Below are positions 36,495-44,109 of a stretch of 64,000 nt of DNA, in pieces; the stretch's first letter is position 1; the number at the start of each line of letters is the position of its first letter. The notes beneath the pieces were generated by a model that was not told the DNA's origin, did not search any database, and saw only the letters and a list, made by a program, of their open reading frames with translations. The translations under genes were made by a program, and so were the position numbers. This DNA comes from Blastococcus sp. TF02A-30 (GTDB taxonomy: Bacteria; Actinomycetota; Actinomycetes; Mycobacteriales; Geodermatophilaceae), in NCBI RefSeq assembly GCF_003319185.1, contig NZ_QOHJ01000004.1:62001-126000 (forward strand), written 5' to 3'.

Positions 36495-37343
36495 ATGGCG
36501 CGCTCGTGGCAGCAGCCCTTACCGGAGATGCCGGCCCCTCCTCCGGCCCGTGCATGGCGTCGGTTGGACGGGCCGCCCGGGTACGAGGCGCAGTGGCGCC
36601 GCATCGCGGAGGCCGCGCTCGAGCTGGGCATGGGCCCCGACGAGGTGGCGCAGACCGGGCTGGACCCGCTGGCCGCGGCCCGCGGGTGGAAGCCGGCGAC
36701 GGTGGCGCTGTACAGCAAGGTGCTGCGCTACGGCGGGCTGGCGCTGCCCCGCGTGCCCACCCCAGAGCCGGATCCACCCGAGCTGGACCTGCGGCCGCTC
36801 ACCCAGGTGCGGGGTGAGGACCCGGAGCACCTGCGGGCGGTCGCCTGGTGCGCGCTGGCGCTGGGCTGGCCGGCCCCGGTCGCCCGGTTCCGCTCGCTGC
36901 GCCGCGACCAGGTGCACGCCACGACCCGCCGGCTGCTGCTGCTCACCGACGACGGCGAGTGGTCGGTGCCGGGCGCGCTGACGGCGTGGCACGCGTGGGA
37001 GGCGGTGCGGGGGCGGTTCCCGGCGCTCGCGGCGAGCCCGTGGGTGCTGCCGGCGCTGCGCCGGGGCCCTGGGCTGGATTCGGCGGTCGGGGGGCGGCTG
37101 TCGAACCAGGCGCTGCAGGTCACCTTCACCAAGCACGCGCGGCGGACCGCGCAGCACCTGCGGGCGACCGCTCCCCCGTCGCGGGTCGAGGCGGTGGAGG
37201 AGCTGGCGACGGCCTACCGGGACCTGTCCTACGACTCCTACCGGCGGCTGGCGCTGGCCGCCGGTGCTCCGCCGGTCGCGCCCCGCGGCGTGGTCCGGGC
37301 GTCCCGGGCCGTCCACCGCTCCTCGCGCCGGGCCACCGGCTGA
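36495..37343 (+). CDS. Hypothetical protein, possibly recombinase-derived
   Basis: A 282-residue basic, Arg- and Trp-rich soluble protein. The layout is an N-terminal helical region (PPGYEAQWRRIAEAALELGMGPDEVAQ, TVALYSKVLRYGG) and a C-terminal half with VAWCALALGWPAPVARFRSLRRDQVH, the rhythm of a tyrosine-recombinase core-binding plus catalytic domain. The Arg-His-Arg-Tyr catalytic set is not convincing, so an active integrase is not claimed. The ATG follows TAGTGT at 5 nt. The right end of the 180-bp inverted-repeat element abuts its promoter. Confidence 0.65.
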   Translation: MARSWQQPLPEMPAPPPARAWRRLDGPPGYEAQWRRIAEAALELGMGPDEVAQTGLDPLAAARGWKPATVALYSKVLRYGGLALPRVPTPEPDPPELDLRPLTQVRGEDPEHLRAVAWCALALGWPAPVARFRSLRRDQVHATTRRLLLLTDDGEWSVPGALTAWHAWEAVRGRFPALAASPWVLPALRRGPGLDSAVGGRLSNQALQVTFTKHARRTAQHLRATAPPSRVEAVEELATAYRDLSYDSYRRLALAAGAPPVAPRGVVRASRAVHRSSRRATG

Positions 37344-37363
37344 CGGGCTCGCCACGGACGGGC

Positions 37364-38842
37364 TCAGAACGGCGGCGGGGCGTCCGGCGGCGGGGGCGCG
37401 AGGACGGCTCGTTGCTCGTGCGGGTCGCGCAGGCCCGGCGGGTGGGTGCTCCTCGTGATCCCGCCCGGGGTGGTCACCTCCAGCACACCGTTCGGTAGCA
37501 GGACGAACCGCCATCCGGGCGCGAGGGTCTTCAGCCGGTGGTGGTGCCGGCACAGGCAGCAGAGGTTGTGGCACGCCGTGACCCCGCCCTCGCCGTGGGG
37601 CACCACGTGGTCGAGGTCGGCGCGGGCGACGGGCTGGCCGCAGTTCGGCTGCCGGCAGGTGCGGTCCCGGGCCTCGGTGAAGCGGCGCTGCCCCGCGCCC
37701 GGCCGGTAGCGGTCGACCGGGGGCGGCGGGCCCATCACCGGGCAACCGCACTCACCCGCGTGGGCGGGGCACTCGGAGCGGGCGAGCCGCCGCAGCTCGG
37801 AGGTGGTGGTCGACGCGAGCAGTGTTCCGTCGTCATCGAGGAGGCAGAGCCGCAGCGAGCCGCCGGGCGGCGCCTCCAGTCCGCCGGTGCCCAGGGCTCC
37901 CAGCTGGCGCAGCACCTCGCGCACGTGCTCGGCCGTGATCGGCTGCCGCCCCACCTCGGCCGCCTCGCAGCCGGCGCCCGTCAACGAGGGCAGCGGCACC
38001 AGCACGTCGAGGTGCGCGGTGACCGGAGGGCGGCTGGTGTCCCACGGTCGGAGGCACAGGTCGGCGAAGACCAGGGTGCGCAGCAGGCCGATGGGGCGTC
38101 GGTCGCCGTCGTCGCGGAGCATCCAGGCCAGCTGGTCGATCGTCGTCCAGCACGCCGCCGCCACCGGCGACGAGAGGTCGACGACCAGGCGGCTCATGCC
38201 GTCGCCCACCGCCTGAACGGTCACGTCCGCGGCGCGCTCGGCGTCCTCGCGCCTGCGCTCGGCCGCGTCCGGATCCTCCTCGAGCACCTCGCGGGTGAGT
38301 ACCCGGCGCAGCCCCCCGAGGGACAGTGTGGCGGCACGGGCCACCACGCGGGCCGACACCGCCTCCGCGACGCCTGCGGCCGTGCTGCCCAGCACGTCGA
38401 CGAACACGCGAGCCCGTGGCCAGTCGAGGATCCCGTCCGCCAGTGACGTCCACACCTCCGGCAGCCGCCGGGTCAGGACGTAGGACTCCGCGGCGAGCCG
38501 GCCGGCGGACCGGCTCGAGCTGTTGACGATCACCGCCAGCTCGTCGACGAAGAACTCGCTGGTGCCGGGGATCGGCCCGTCGGAGAACCCGTCGGGCGCC
38601 GATCCGGGCCGGGGGTCGCAGGCTGCGGGGGCCGAGCTGTGCTCGGCCAGCTCCATGACCAGGTGCGCCTCGTAGGCGGCGAGAGCGCCCTTCAGCGCCT
38701 GGACCCGTTCGAGCTCGACGGACGTGTCGCCGCGGGAACGGGTACCCATCGGGACCGCCTCGGCGAGACGGGCAGGAGCGGCTCGGGACTCGTCGGGAGG
38801 CAGCTCCCGCACCGTCAGGTCGACACCCCAGCCTTCGAACAC
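37364..38842 (-). CDS. DUF222/13E12-type HNH endonuclease
   Basis: A 492-residue protein of the actinobacterial 13E12 repeat/DUF222 family. An N-terminal helical DUF222 domain (VELERVQALKGALAAYEAHLVMELAEH, RSAGRLAAESYVLTRRLPEVW, SLADGILDWPRARVF) is followed by a zinc-stabilised HNH site: CRQPNCGQPVARADLDHVVPHGEGG, then HNLCCLCRHHHRLK. The GTG start has TAGATT 7 nt upstream (38850-38855, - strand), so it is probably leaderless. A LexA-box-like sequence overlaps the start. These genes are multicopy in many actinobacteria; function unknown, with known SOS regulation of relatives in M. tuberculosis. Confidence 0.92.
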   Translation of the reverse strand: MFEGWGVDLTVRELPPDESRAAPARLAEAVPMGTRSRGDTSVELERVQALKGALAAYEAHLVMELAEHSSAPAACDPRPGSAPDGFSDGPIPGTSEFFVDELAVIVNSSSRSAGRLAAESYVLTRRLPEVWTSLADGILDWPRARVFVDVLGSTAAGVAEAVSARVVARAATLSLGGLRRVLTREVLEEDPDAAERRREDAERAADVTVQAVGDGMSRLVVDLSSPVAAACWTTIDQLAWMLRDDGDRRPIGLLRTLVFADLCLRPWDTSRPPVTAHLDVLVPLPSLTGAGCEAAEVGRQPITAEHVREVLRQLGALGTGGLEAPPGGSLRLCLLDDDGTLLASTTTSELRRLARSECPAHAGECGCPVMGPPPPVDRYRPGAGQRRFTEARDRTCRQPNCGQPVARADLDHVVPHGEGGVTACHNLCCLCRHHHRLKTLAPGWRFVLLPNGVLEVTTPGGITRSTHPPGLRDPHEQRAVLAPPPPDAPPPF

Positions 38843-38849
38843 GTGAGCG
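38836..38849. promoter_or_regulatory. Degenerate LexA (SOS) box over the HNH gene start
   Basis: CGAACACGTGAGCG matches 12 of 14 positions of the actinobacterial SOS box CGAAC-N4-GTTCG and shares the same central ACGT as the perfect box at 41065. It overlaps the start codon of the DUF222 gene. Confidence 0.4.
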
Positions 38850-38855
38850 AATCTA
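38850..38855 (-). promoter_or_regulatory. Putative -10 box of the DUF222 gene
   Basis: On the - strand TAGATT ends 7 nt before the GTG at 38842. Confidence 0.45.
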
Positions 38856-38882
38856 CCGGCTGGGTCTGACAGAAACCGCTGC

Positions 38883-41054
38883 TCAGAGCAGCGAGAGCTG
38901 ATCGGGTTCCGACGTCGTCCCGGGTGTCGAGGGTGCCTCGCGCTCCTCCTTCGGCGGGACGCCGGGCAGTCCGCCGGTCGGCAGGCTGCCCGTGGGGAAG
39001 CCTGCCTCCTCGTCCCCCGGCACACCGGTCGCCGCCGACCCGTCGGCCTGGCGCGCGGTGCCGCCGGACTGCCGGTCCAGCCCGTGCCGCGCCAGGACCG
39101 GCGCGACCTGCCGGGCGAGCCAGGTCCGGTACTCGCCGGACACGTAGGCGCGGCGGGCGTACATCCGCTCGTAGCGCGGGACCAGCTCCGGGTGGGCGCT
39201 CCGGAGCCACGCCATGAACCACTCGCGCGCACCCGGGCGGAGGTGCAGCGGGATGACGGTGACGCCGGTGGCACCCGCGGCGGCGATCGCACCGATCGCG
39301 GCGTCCAGGCTCTCCTCGTCGTCGGTCAGGCCGGGCAGCACCGGTGCGAGGAAGACCCCGTACGGCAGGCCGGCGTCGGCGAGCGCGCGCACCAGGTCGA
39401 GCCGGGCGCGGGGCGTCGGCACGCCGGGCTCAAGGGCGGCGTGGAGCTCGTCGTCCCAGATCGCCATGGAGACCCCGAGCCCGAGCGGTACCTCCTGCGC
39501 GGCCTCGGCGAGCAGCGGGACGTCGCGGCGCAGCAGCGTGCCCTTGGTGAGGATGGAGAACGGGGTGCCCGAATCCGCCAGCGCCCGGATGACGCCGGGC
39601 ATGAGCTTGTACCGGCCCTCGGCGCGCTGGTACGGGTCCGTGTTGGTGCCCAGCGCGACGTGCTCTCGCTGCCACGACGGCCGGGCCAGCTCCTTCCGGA
39701 GCACCTCGACGAGGTTGGTCTTCACGACGACCTGCGTGTCGAAATCGCGGCCCGAGTCGAACTCGAGCCATTCGTGCGTCTTGCGAGCGAAGCAGTTGTG
39801 GCTGACGACGCCGTTGGCGATGAAGTCGCCGGTGCCTGTGGTGATGTCGAACATCGGCATCTCGAGATTCAGCGGCTCGATGCGACGCACGCGGAGGTCG
39901 GCATCGCTCTTCACCGCGACGCCGTCGAGGGCGCACTTCCTCCGGATAGCGGGATCCGTCAGGTGCAGGAAGCGCACGTGCTCGCGCAGGCCGCCTCGTA
40001 AGCGGACGGTGCGCACTCGGTTCGCCAGACCCCGGTCCTCGAGGACGGCGTCGAAGCCGAAGGAAGCGAATGCTGCTTGCGTACGCCCCAGCATCTCGTC
40101 GTCCGCGTTGCTGATCCGGAGCACCCCCTGGCTCCGGCTGCCCTCGGCGTCGAAGATGCCGGCCAGGAATCCCCGCTTCCAGGCGTCGGTGGGTTCCGTC
40201 GGCCAATCGACCAGCTCCCTGATGCGCGCCACCGAAGCCGCGGCGGACGTACGGATCGCCGTCATGGCCCGCCGCTTCTCCGTCGCCGGTGCGAAGGTGA
40301 ACTCATCGGTGCGGACGCCTTCCCTCGCGAGGTAGTCCTGCGTGCGCACCAGCGCCTCGGGGTCCGCAAGGGCCAGCCGGAAACGGTGGACGTCGCCGTG
40401 GGCTCGGCCGGCGCGCAGGTACCGGTACACCTTCAGGTTGGCGTCGCCGCGCACCATGCCCGTCAGGTATCCGCGGCGGTATTCAGCACAGGCGGTGGAA
40501 GGCGCCGCCGAACGCCCGAACCCGAGCAGCTTGTCGTTCGTCGTGAGGTGAGGGCGCTGCTCGGCACCACTCATCGCGCCTGTGACGTGCTTCCAGCCGC
40601 GGCCGGTGAGGAAGCGGTGGTCACCGCTGGCGACGAGCTCGGTTCCGTCCGCGAGGGTGACCCGGTGAGCCGGCTTCACCGTGGACCAGTGCGCCAGCAC
40701 CTCGGTCGTGACGTAGTGCCGATAGGTACCGCGTCGCTCGGTCCCGACGATCTGATCGCCCACCCGGAGGTCCGCGATCGGCTTCTGGCGACCATCTGCC
40801 ATCAGGATCAACGTGTCCCCGGAGAGGCAGTACACACACGAATGGCTGCATCCGCGATAAGGGTTGATCGTCCAGGGGAACGGCATGGCCGATTCGCCGG
40901 GCACGTGGTTGAGCGCGGAGCGGGACCGCACCTCGTGGAAGGTCAGCCCCGGGAACTCCGGCACCTGCACGCTGCGCAGCAGCCCGCGGATGCTCGGCAT
41001 GCCCGGCAGCGTCGAGGGGTCCTCGAGGTCCAGCCGTTGCGCGTCCCACCGCAT
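38883..41054 (-). CDS. Rv2578c-like radical SAM protein interrupted by an intein
   Basis: A 723-residue precursor. Without the 345-residue intein the host is about 378 residues and matches M. tuberculosis Rv2578c from memory: MRW start, TFHEVRSRSALN, YRGCSHSC, FARKTHEWLEFDSG, ALGTNTDPYQRAEGRYKLMPGVI, PFSILTKGTLLRRD. This family is related to spore photoproduct lyase-like radical SAM proteins. The cluster motif is C-x3-C-x2-C with Cys69 and Cys73 before the intein and the third Cys directly after it. A perfect LexA box lies 10 bp upstream of the ATG used (MRWDAQ); an ATG at 41063 is in frame. Rv2578c is known to be SOS-induced. The C-terminal 60 residues are low-complexity. Confidence 0.93.
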   Translation of the reverse strand: MRWDAQRLDLEDPSTLPGMPSIRGLLRSVQVPEFPGLTFHEVRSRSALNHVPGESAMPFPWTINPYRGCSHSCVYCLSGDTLILMADGRQKPIADLRVGDQIVGTERRGTYRHYVTTEVLAHWSTVKPAHRVTLADGTELVASGDHRFLTGRGWKHVTGAMSGAEQRPHLTTNDKLLGFGRSAAPSTACAEYRRGYLTGMVRGDANLKVYRYLRAGRAHGDVHRFRLALADPEALVRTQDYLAREGVRTDEFTFAPATEKRRAMTAIRTSAAASVARIRELVDWPTEPTDAWKRGFLAGIFDAEGSRSQGVLRISNADDEMLGRTQAAFASFGFDAVLEDRGLANRVRTVRLRGGLREHVRFLHLTDPAIRRKCALDGVAVKSDADLRVRRIEPLNLEMPMFDITTGTGDFIANGVVSHNCFARKTHEWLEFDSGRDFDTQVVVKTNLVEVLRKELARPSWQREHVALGTNTDPYQRAEGRYKLMPGVIRALADSGTPFSILTKGTLLRRDVPLLAEAAQEVPLGLGVSMAIWDDELHAALEPGVPTPRARLDLVRALADAGLPYGVFLAPVLPGLTDDEESLDAAIGAIAAAGATGVTVIPLHLRPGAREWFMAWLRSAHPELVPRYERMYARRAYVSGEYRTWLARQVAPVLARHGLDRQSGGTARQADGSAATGVPGDEEAGFPTGSLPTGGLPGVPPKEEREAPSTPGTTSEPDQLSLL
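39795..40829 (-). mobile_element. Intein with LAGLIDADG homing endonuclease
   Basis: In-frame 345-residue insertion (residues 76-420). It begins CLSGDTLILMADG (block A, nucleophile Cys) and has block B ASGDHRFLTGRG. The endonuclease motifs are YLTGMVRGDANL and FLAGIFDAEGS (blocks C and E), so both LAGLIDADG helices are present. It ends MFDITTGTGDFIANGVVSHN (blocks F and G, with C-terminal His-Asn) before Cys+1 of the host. All splicing residues look intact, so it should be an active, mobile intein. Base composition resembles the host, perhaps slightly lower in GC. Confidence 0.95.
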
Positions 41055-41064
41055 GACCTCCATC

Positions 41065-41078
41065 CGAACACGTGTTCG
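41065..41078. promoter_or_regulatory. LexA-binding SOS box
   Basis: CGAACACGTGTTCG is a perfect palindrome fitting the actinobacterial SOS box CGAAC-N4-GTTCG. It lies 10 bp upstream of the radical SAM start at 41054 and just right of the alternative ATG. Confidence 0.85.
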
Positions 41079-41091
41079 AACGGATGTCCAG

Positions 41092-41499
41092 TCAGCCGAC
41101 GACGTCGGCGCGCACCATCGTGACCCCCTGAGGCCCGACCGCCCGCCGAGCCGCGGGAACGGCCGCCAGGTAGACCGTGAGCCCCGCGGCTCCCTCGTCC
41201 CCGGTCGAGGGCAGCGCCACCGCGGTCGCGCGCACGTGCTCCCCCGCGAGCCAGAGCTCGACGGGCGCCGGCGAGCGCAGGTTGCGCCACCAGGTCTTGT
41301 GCTCGGCGTCGCCGACCAGCACCCACACCGAAGCGCCGTCGCGGGCGTACTGGCAGACCAGCTCGTGCGGCTGCCCGGTCCGGGCACCGGTGTATCGCAG
41401 CACCGCGAGGCCCCGGCCCAGGCGTCGTCCCAGCCGGGTGCGCAGCACCCGCCGCAGGAGGGGGTTGGCGACCCGGTTGGTCAGCAGGTGTCCGGCCAC
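41092..41499 (-). CDS. F420-dependent (Ddn/DUF385-like) oxidoreductase
   Basis: A 135-residue protein of the nitroreductase-related, deazaflavin-dependent family: LRYTGARTGQPHELVCQYARDGASVWVLVGDAEHKTWWRNLRSPAPVELWLAGEHVRATAV. The DAEHKTWWRNLR segment is the family signature. It likely reduces a quinone or other acceptor with reduced F420. The GTG has TAGCCT 6 nt upstream (41506-41511) so it is probably leaderless. It is the first gene right of the LexA box and reads leftward toward it. Confidence 0.9.
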   Translation of the reverse strand: MAGHLLTNRVANPLLRRVLRTRLGRRLGRGLAVLRYTGARTGQPHELVCQYARDGASVWVLVGDAEHKTWWRNLRSPAPVELWLAGEHVRATAVALPSTGDEGAAGLTVYLAAVPAARRAVGPQGVTMVRADVVG

Positions 41500-41505
41500 G
41501 GGGGC

Positions 41506-41511
41506 AGGCTA
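41506..41511 (-). promoter_or_regulatory. Putative -10 box of the F420-dependent oxidoreductase gene
   Basis: On the - strand TAGCCT ends 6 nt before the GTG at 41499. It overlaps the last codons of the AsnC-like gene. Confidence 0.45.
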
Positions 41512-41982
41512 GAGCGGCGGGCGGTCCTCGTAGAACGAGGAGAGCACGACCGTCGTGCGCGTCGTCACGTTCGCCGCGGCCCGGATGTCCTGCAGCAGGT
41601 GCTCGAGCGCGTCGGGCGAGGCCACCCGCACCTTGAGGATGTAGCTCTCCACGCCCGCGACGGAGTGGCACTCCTCGATCGCCGACAGGTGGGCCAGCCG
41701 CGCCGGGGCGTCGTCGGGCTGGGCGACGTCGATCGGCGTGATGGAGACGAACGCGGTGAGCGGCAACCCCAGCTGCTTGGCGTCCAGGGTCGCCCGGTAC
41801 CCGGTGATCAGCCCGCGCTGCTCCAGCCGGCGCACCCGCTGGTGGACCGCGGACACCGAGAGCCCGACCTTCTCCGCCAGCTCCGTGAAGCTGGCCCGCC
41901 CGTCCCGCGCCAGCGCGGCCAGCAGCGCCCGGTCGACGTCGACCGCGGCCGCGGGCTCAGCCGGGGAGTTCGACGAGCTCAC
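41509..41982 (-). CDS. Lrp/AsnC-family transcriptional regulator
   Basis: A 157-residue regulator. The N-terminal winged helix (DVDRALLAALARDGRASFTELAEKVGLSVSAVHQRVRRLEQRGLI) is followed by an RAM ligand-binding domain (AFVSITPIDVAQPD... CHSVAGVESYILKVRVASPDALEHLLQDI... TTRTTVVLSSFYEDRPPL). Family members sense amino acids. It overlaps the Xaa-Pro dipeptidase gene by 26 bp and is probably cotranscribed with it, so control of amino-acid or peptide metabolism is likely. Confidence 0.93.
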   Translation of the reverse strand: MSSSNSPAEPAAAVDVDRALLAALARDGRASFTELAEKVGLSVSAVHQRVRRLEQRGLITGYRATLDAKQLGLPLTAFVSITPIDVAQPDDAPARLAHLSAIEECHSVAGVESYILKVRVASPDALEHLLQDIRAAANVTTRTTVVLSSFYEDRPPL

Positions 41983-43111
41983 GGGGACCGACGTTCAGGG
42001 GGCGGACGCCGTCCTCGGTGCAGACGACGATGTCCTCGATGCGGGCGCCGCAGCGCCCGGCCAGGTAGATGCCGGGCTCGATGGAGAAGGCCATGCCGGG
42101 CACGAGCGGGATGCCGTTGCCCTCGACGATGTAGGGCGCCTCGTGCGAGTCCAGGCCGATGCCGTGGCCGGTGCGGTGGATGAAGTGCTCGCCCCAGCCG
42201 GCGTCGGCGATCACCCGGCGGGCCGCGGCGTCGATCTGCTCCGCGGGGACCCCGGGCCGCACGGCCGCGGTGGCCGCCTGCTGCGCGGCGTGCAGGACGC
42301 CGTACCACTCGGCGACCTCGGCCGACGCGGAGCCGCCGACGACGTAGGTGCGGGTGCAGTCGGAGCGGTAGCCGGTCGCCGTCTCGCCACCGATGTCGAT
42401 GACGACGACGTCGCCCGCGGCCACGACCCGGTCGGAGAGCTCGTGGTGCGGGCTGGCGCCGTTCGGGCCCGACCCGACGATCGTGAAGTCGACACCGACG
42501 TGGCCCTCCTCGATGATCGCCGCGGCGATCATCGCCCCGACCTCCGCCTCGGTCCGCCCGACGGTCAGGAACTCCGCCATCCGGGCGTGCACCCGGTCGA
42601 TCGCGGCTCCGGCCGCCGCGAGCTCCTCGATCTCCGCGGCGGACTTGACCATGCGCAGCCGGTCGACCACGGGGGCGGCCAGCTCGAGCGCGGAGCCGGG
42701 CAGCGCCCGCTGCACCCCCAGCGCGTGCTCGGCCCAGGTCCGGTTGCCGACGGCGACCCGGGTGGGCGCGGCACCGATGCGGGCGGTGGCCGTGGCGGCG
42801 AGCAGCGCGAACGGGTCGTCGGTCTCGTCCCAGGCCAGCACCTCCAGGCCCAGGGCGCCGGCAGGGCTGGCGTCCACCATCGGCGCCTCCAGCCGCGGGA
42901 CGACCAGGAACGGCTCACCCCGGCGTGGCACCGCCAGCGCGGTCAGCCGCTCCATCGCGTGCGCGTCGTACCCGGTGAGGTAGCGCAGGTCCGACCCCGG
43001 CGTCAGCACGAGCAGATCGGCGCCGGTGTCCGCGGCGATGTCCCGCGCGGCGTGCACCCGGTCGATCGTCACGAGCGGTGCGGTTCCGGCCGCTCCAGTC
43101 ACGGTTCCCAC
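41957..43111 (-). CDS. pepQ: Xaa-Pro dipeptidase/aminopeptidase (M24)
   Basis: A 384-residue metallopeptidase with N-terminal creatinase-like and C-terminal pita-bread domains. Metal and active-site blocks: VVIDIGGETATGYRSDCTRTYVVG, HFIHRTGHGIGLDSHEAPYI, GMAFSIEPGIYLAGRCGARIEDIVV. It releases N-terminal residues next to proline, in the cytoplasm. GTG start 6 nt after TAGTCT (43118-43123, - strand), so probably leaderless. M. tuberculosis keeps a similar gene (pepE) beside the exonuclease and helY genes, as here. Confidence 0.94.
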   Translation of the reverse strand: MGTVTGAAGTAPLVTIDRVHAARDIAADTGADLLVLTPGSDLRYLTGYDAHAMERLTALAVPRRGEPFLVVPRLEAPMVDASPAGALGLEVLAWDETDDPFALLAATATARIGAAPTRVAVGNRTWAEHALGVQRALPGSALELAAPVVDRLRMVKSAAEIEELAAAGAAIDRVHARMAEFLTVGRTEAEVGAMIAAAIIEEGHVGVDFTIVGSGPNGASPHHELSDRVVAAGDVVVIDIGGETATGYRSDCTRTYVVGGSASAEVAEWYGVLHAAQQAATAAVRPGVPAEQIDAAARRVIADAGWGEHFIHRTGHGIGLDSHEAPYIVEGNGIPLVPGMAFSIEPGIYLAGRCGARIEDIVVCTEDGVRPLNVGPRELVELPG

Positions 43112-43117
43112 CAGCGC

Positions 43118-43123
43118 AGACTA
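43118..43123 (-). promoter_or_regulatory. Putative -10 box of the Xaa-Pro peptidase operon
   Basis: On the - strand TAGTCT ends 6 nt before the GTG at 43111. Confidence 0.5.
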
Positions 43124-43164
43124 GCCACGGGGACGGTCATCGCCGTCATCCGTTGCCGGACCGC

Positions 43165-43170
43165 TACCGT
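43165..43170 (+). promoter_or_regulatory. Putative -10 box of the 5'-3' exonuclease gene
   Basis: TACCGT ends 8 nt before the GTG at 43179. Both promoters of the divergent pair lie within 70 bp. Confidence 0.4.
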
Positions 43171-43178
43171 CCGGCCCC

Positions 43179-44105
43179 GTGACGACCATGCTGCTCGACG
43201 CCGCGTCGCTGTACTTCCGCGCCTTCTACGGGGTCCCCACCAGCATCACCGGTCCGCACGGCCGTCCGGTGAACGCGGTGCGCGGGTTCCTCGACATGAC
43301 CGCCCGGCTGCTCACCGCGCACGGTCCCGACCGCCTGGTCGCCTGCTGGGACGACGACTGGCGCCCGGCGTTCCGGGTGGCGGCCCTCCCCTCGTACAAG
43401 GCCCACCGGGTGGCTCCCGAGGGCGGCGAGGAGGTCCCCGACGAGCTGAGCCCGCAGGTGCCCGTGCTGGTGGACGTCCTGGCCGCGGCCGGCCTCGCCC
43501 GCGTGGGCGCGCCCGGGTACGAGGCCGACGACGTCATCGGCACCCTGGCCACCCGCGCCCGCGGCCCGGTCGACGTCGTCACCGGTGACCGCGACCTCTT
43601 CCAGCTGGTCGACGACGAGCGCGGCGTGCGGGTCCTCTACACCGCGCGCGGCATCGCCGACATCGAGCTGGTCGACGAGGCGGCGGTGGCGGCCAAGTAC
43701 GGCATCCCGGGCCGGGCGTACGCCGACTTCGCGGTGCTGCGCGGCGACCCGAGCGACGGGTTGCCGGGCGTGGCCGGGGTCGGGGCCAAGACCGCCGCCG
43801 CGCTGATCAACGAGTACGGCGACCTCGCCGGGATCCGGGCCGCCGTGACGCGCACCGTCGTCCCGCAGGCGCCGCTCACGGCGGCCGTGCTGAAGAAGCT
43901 GCACGCGGCGGCGGACTACCTCGACCGGGCGCCGGTGGTCGTGGCCGTGGCCCGTGGCATCGACCTGCCCGCCGTGGAGGGCGAGCTGCCGCGGGTGCCG
44001 GCCGACGCCACCGCGCTGGCCGAGCTCGCCGCCGCCCACGGCCTGGAGTCCTCGCTCCGCCGGCTGGGCGCCGCGCTGGGCTGGCCCGAGGACGTCCTCG
44101 ACTGA
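43179..44105 (+). CDS. 5'-3' exonuclease/flap endonuclease-like protein
   Basis: A 308-residue protein like the N-terminal domain of DNA polymerase I (FEN fold). TTMLLDAASLYFRAFYGV and NAVRGFLDMTARLL at the start, then APGYEADDVIGTLATRARGPVDVVTGDRDLFQLVDD with clustered metal-binding acids, and DPSDGLPGVAGVGAKTAAALINEYG as the helix-3-turn DNA binding motif. Stand-alone version, no polymerase. It likely degrades RNA primers or flaps. It is convergent with the DUF4333 gene. Confidence 0.94.
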   Translation: MTTMLLDAASLYFRAFYGVPTSITGPHGRPVNAVRGFLDMTARLLTAHGPDRLVACWDDDWRPAFRVAALPSYKAHRVAPEGGEEVPDELSPQVPVLVDVLAAAGLARVGAPGYEADDVIGTLATRARGPVDVVTGDRDLFQLVDDERGVRVLYTARGIADIELVDEAAVAAKYGIPGRAYADFAVLRGDPSDGLPGVAGVGAKTAAALINEYGDLAGIRAAVTRTVVPQAPLTAAVLKKLHAAADYLDRAPVVVAVARGIDLPAVEGELPRVPADATALAELAAAHGLESSLRRLGAALGWPEDVLD

Positions 44106-44109
44106 GCCG

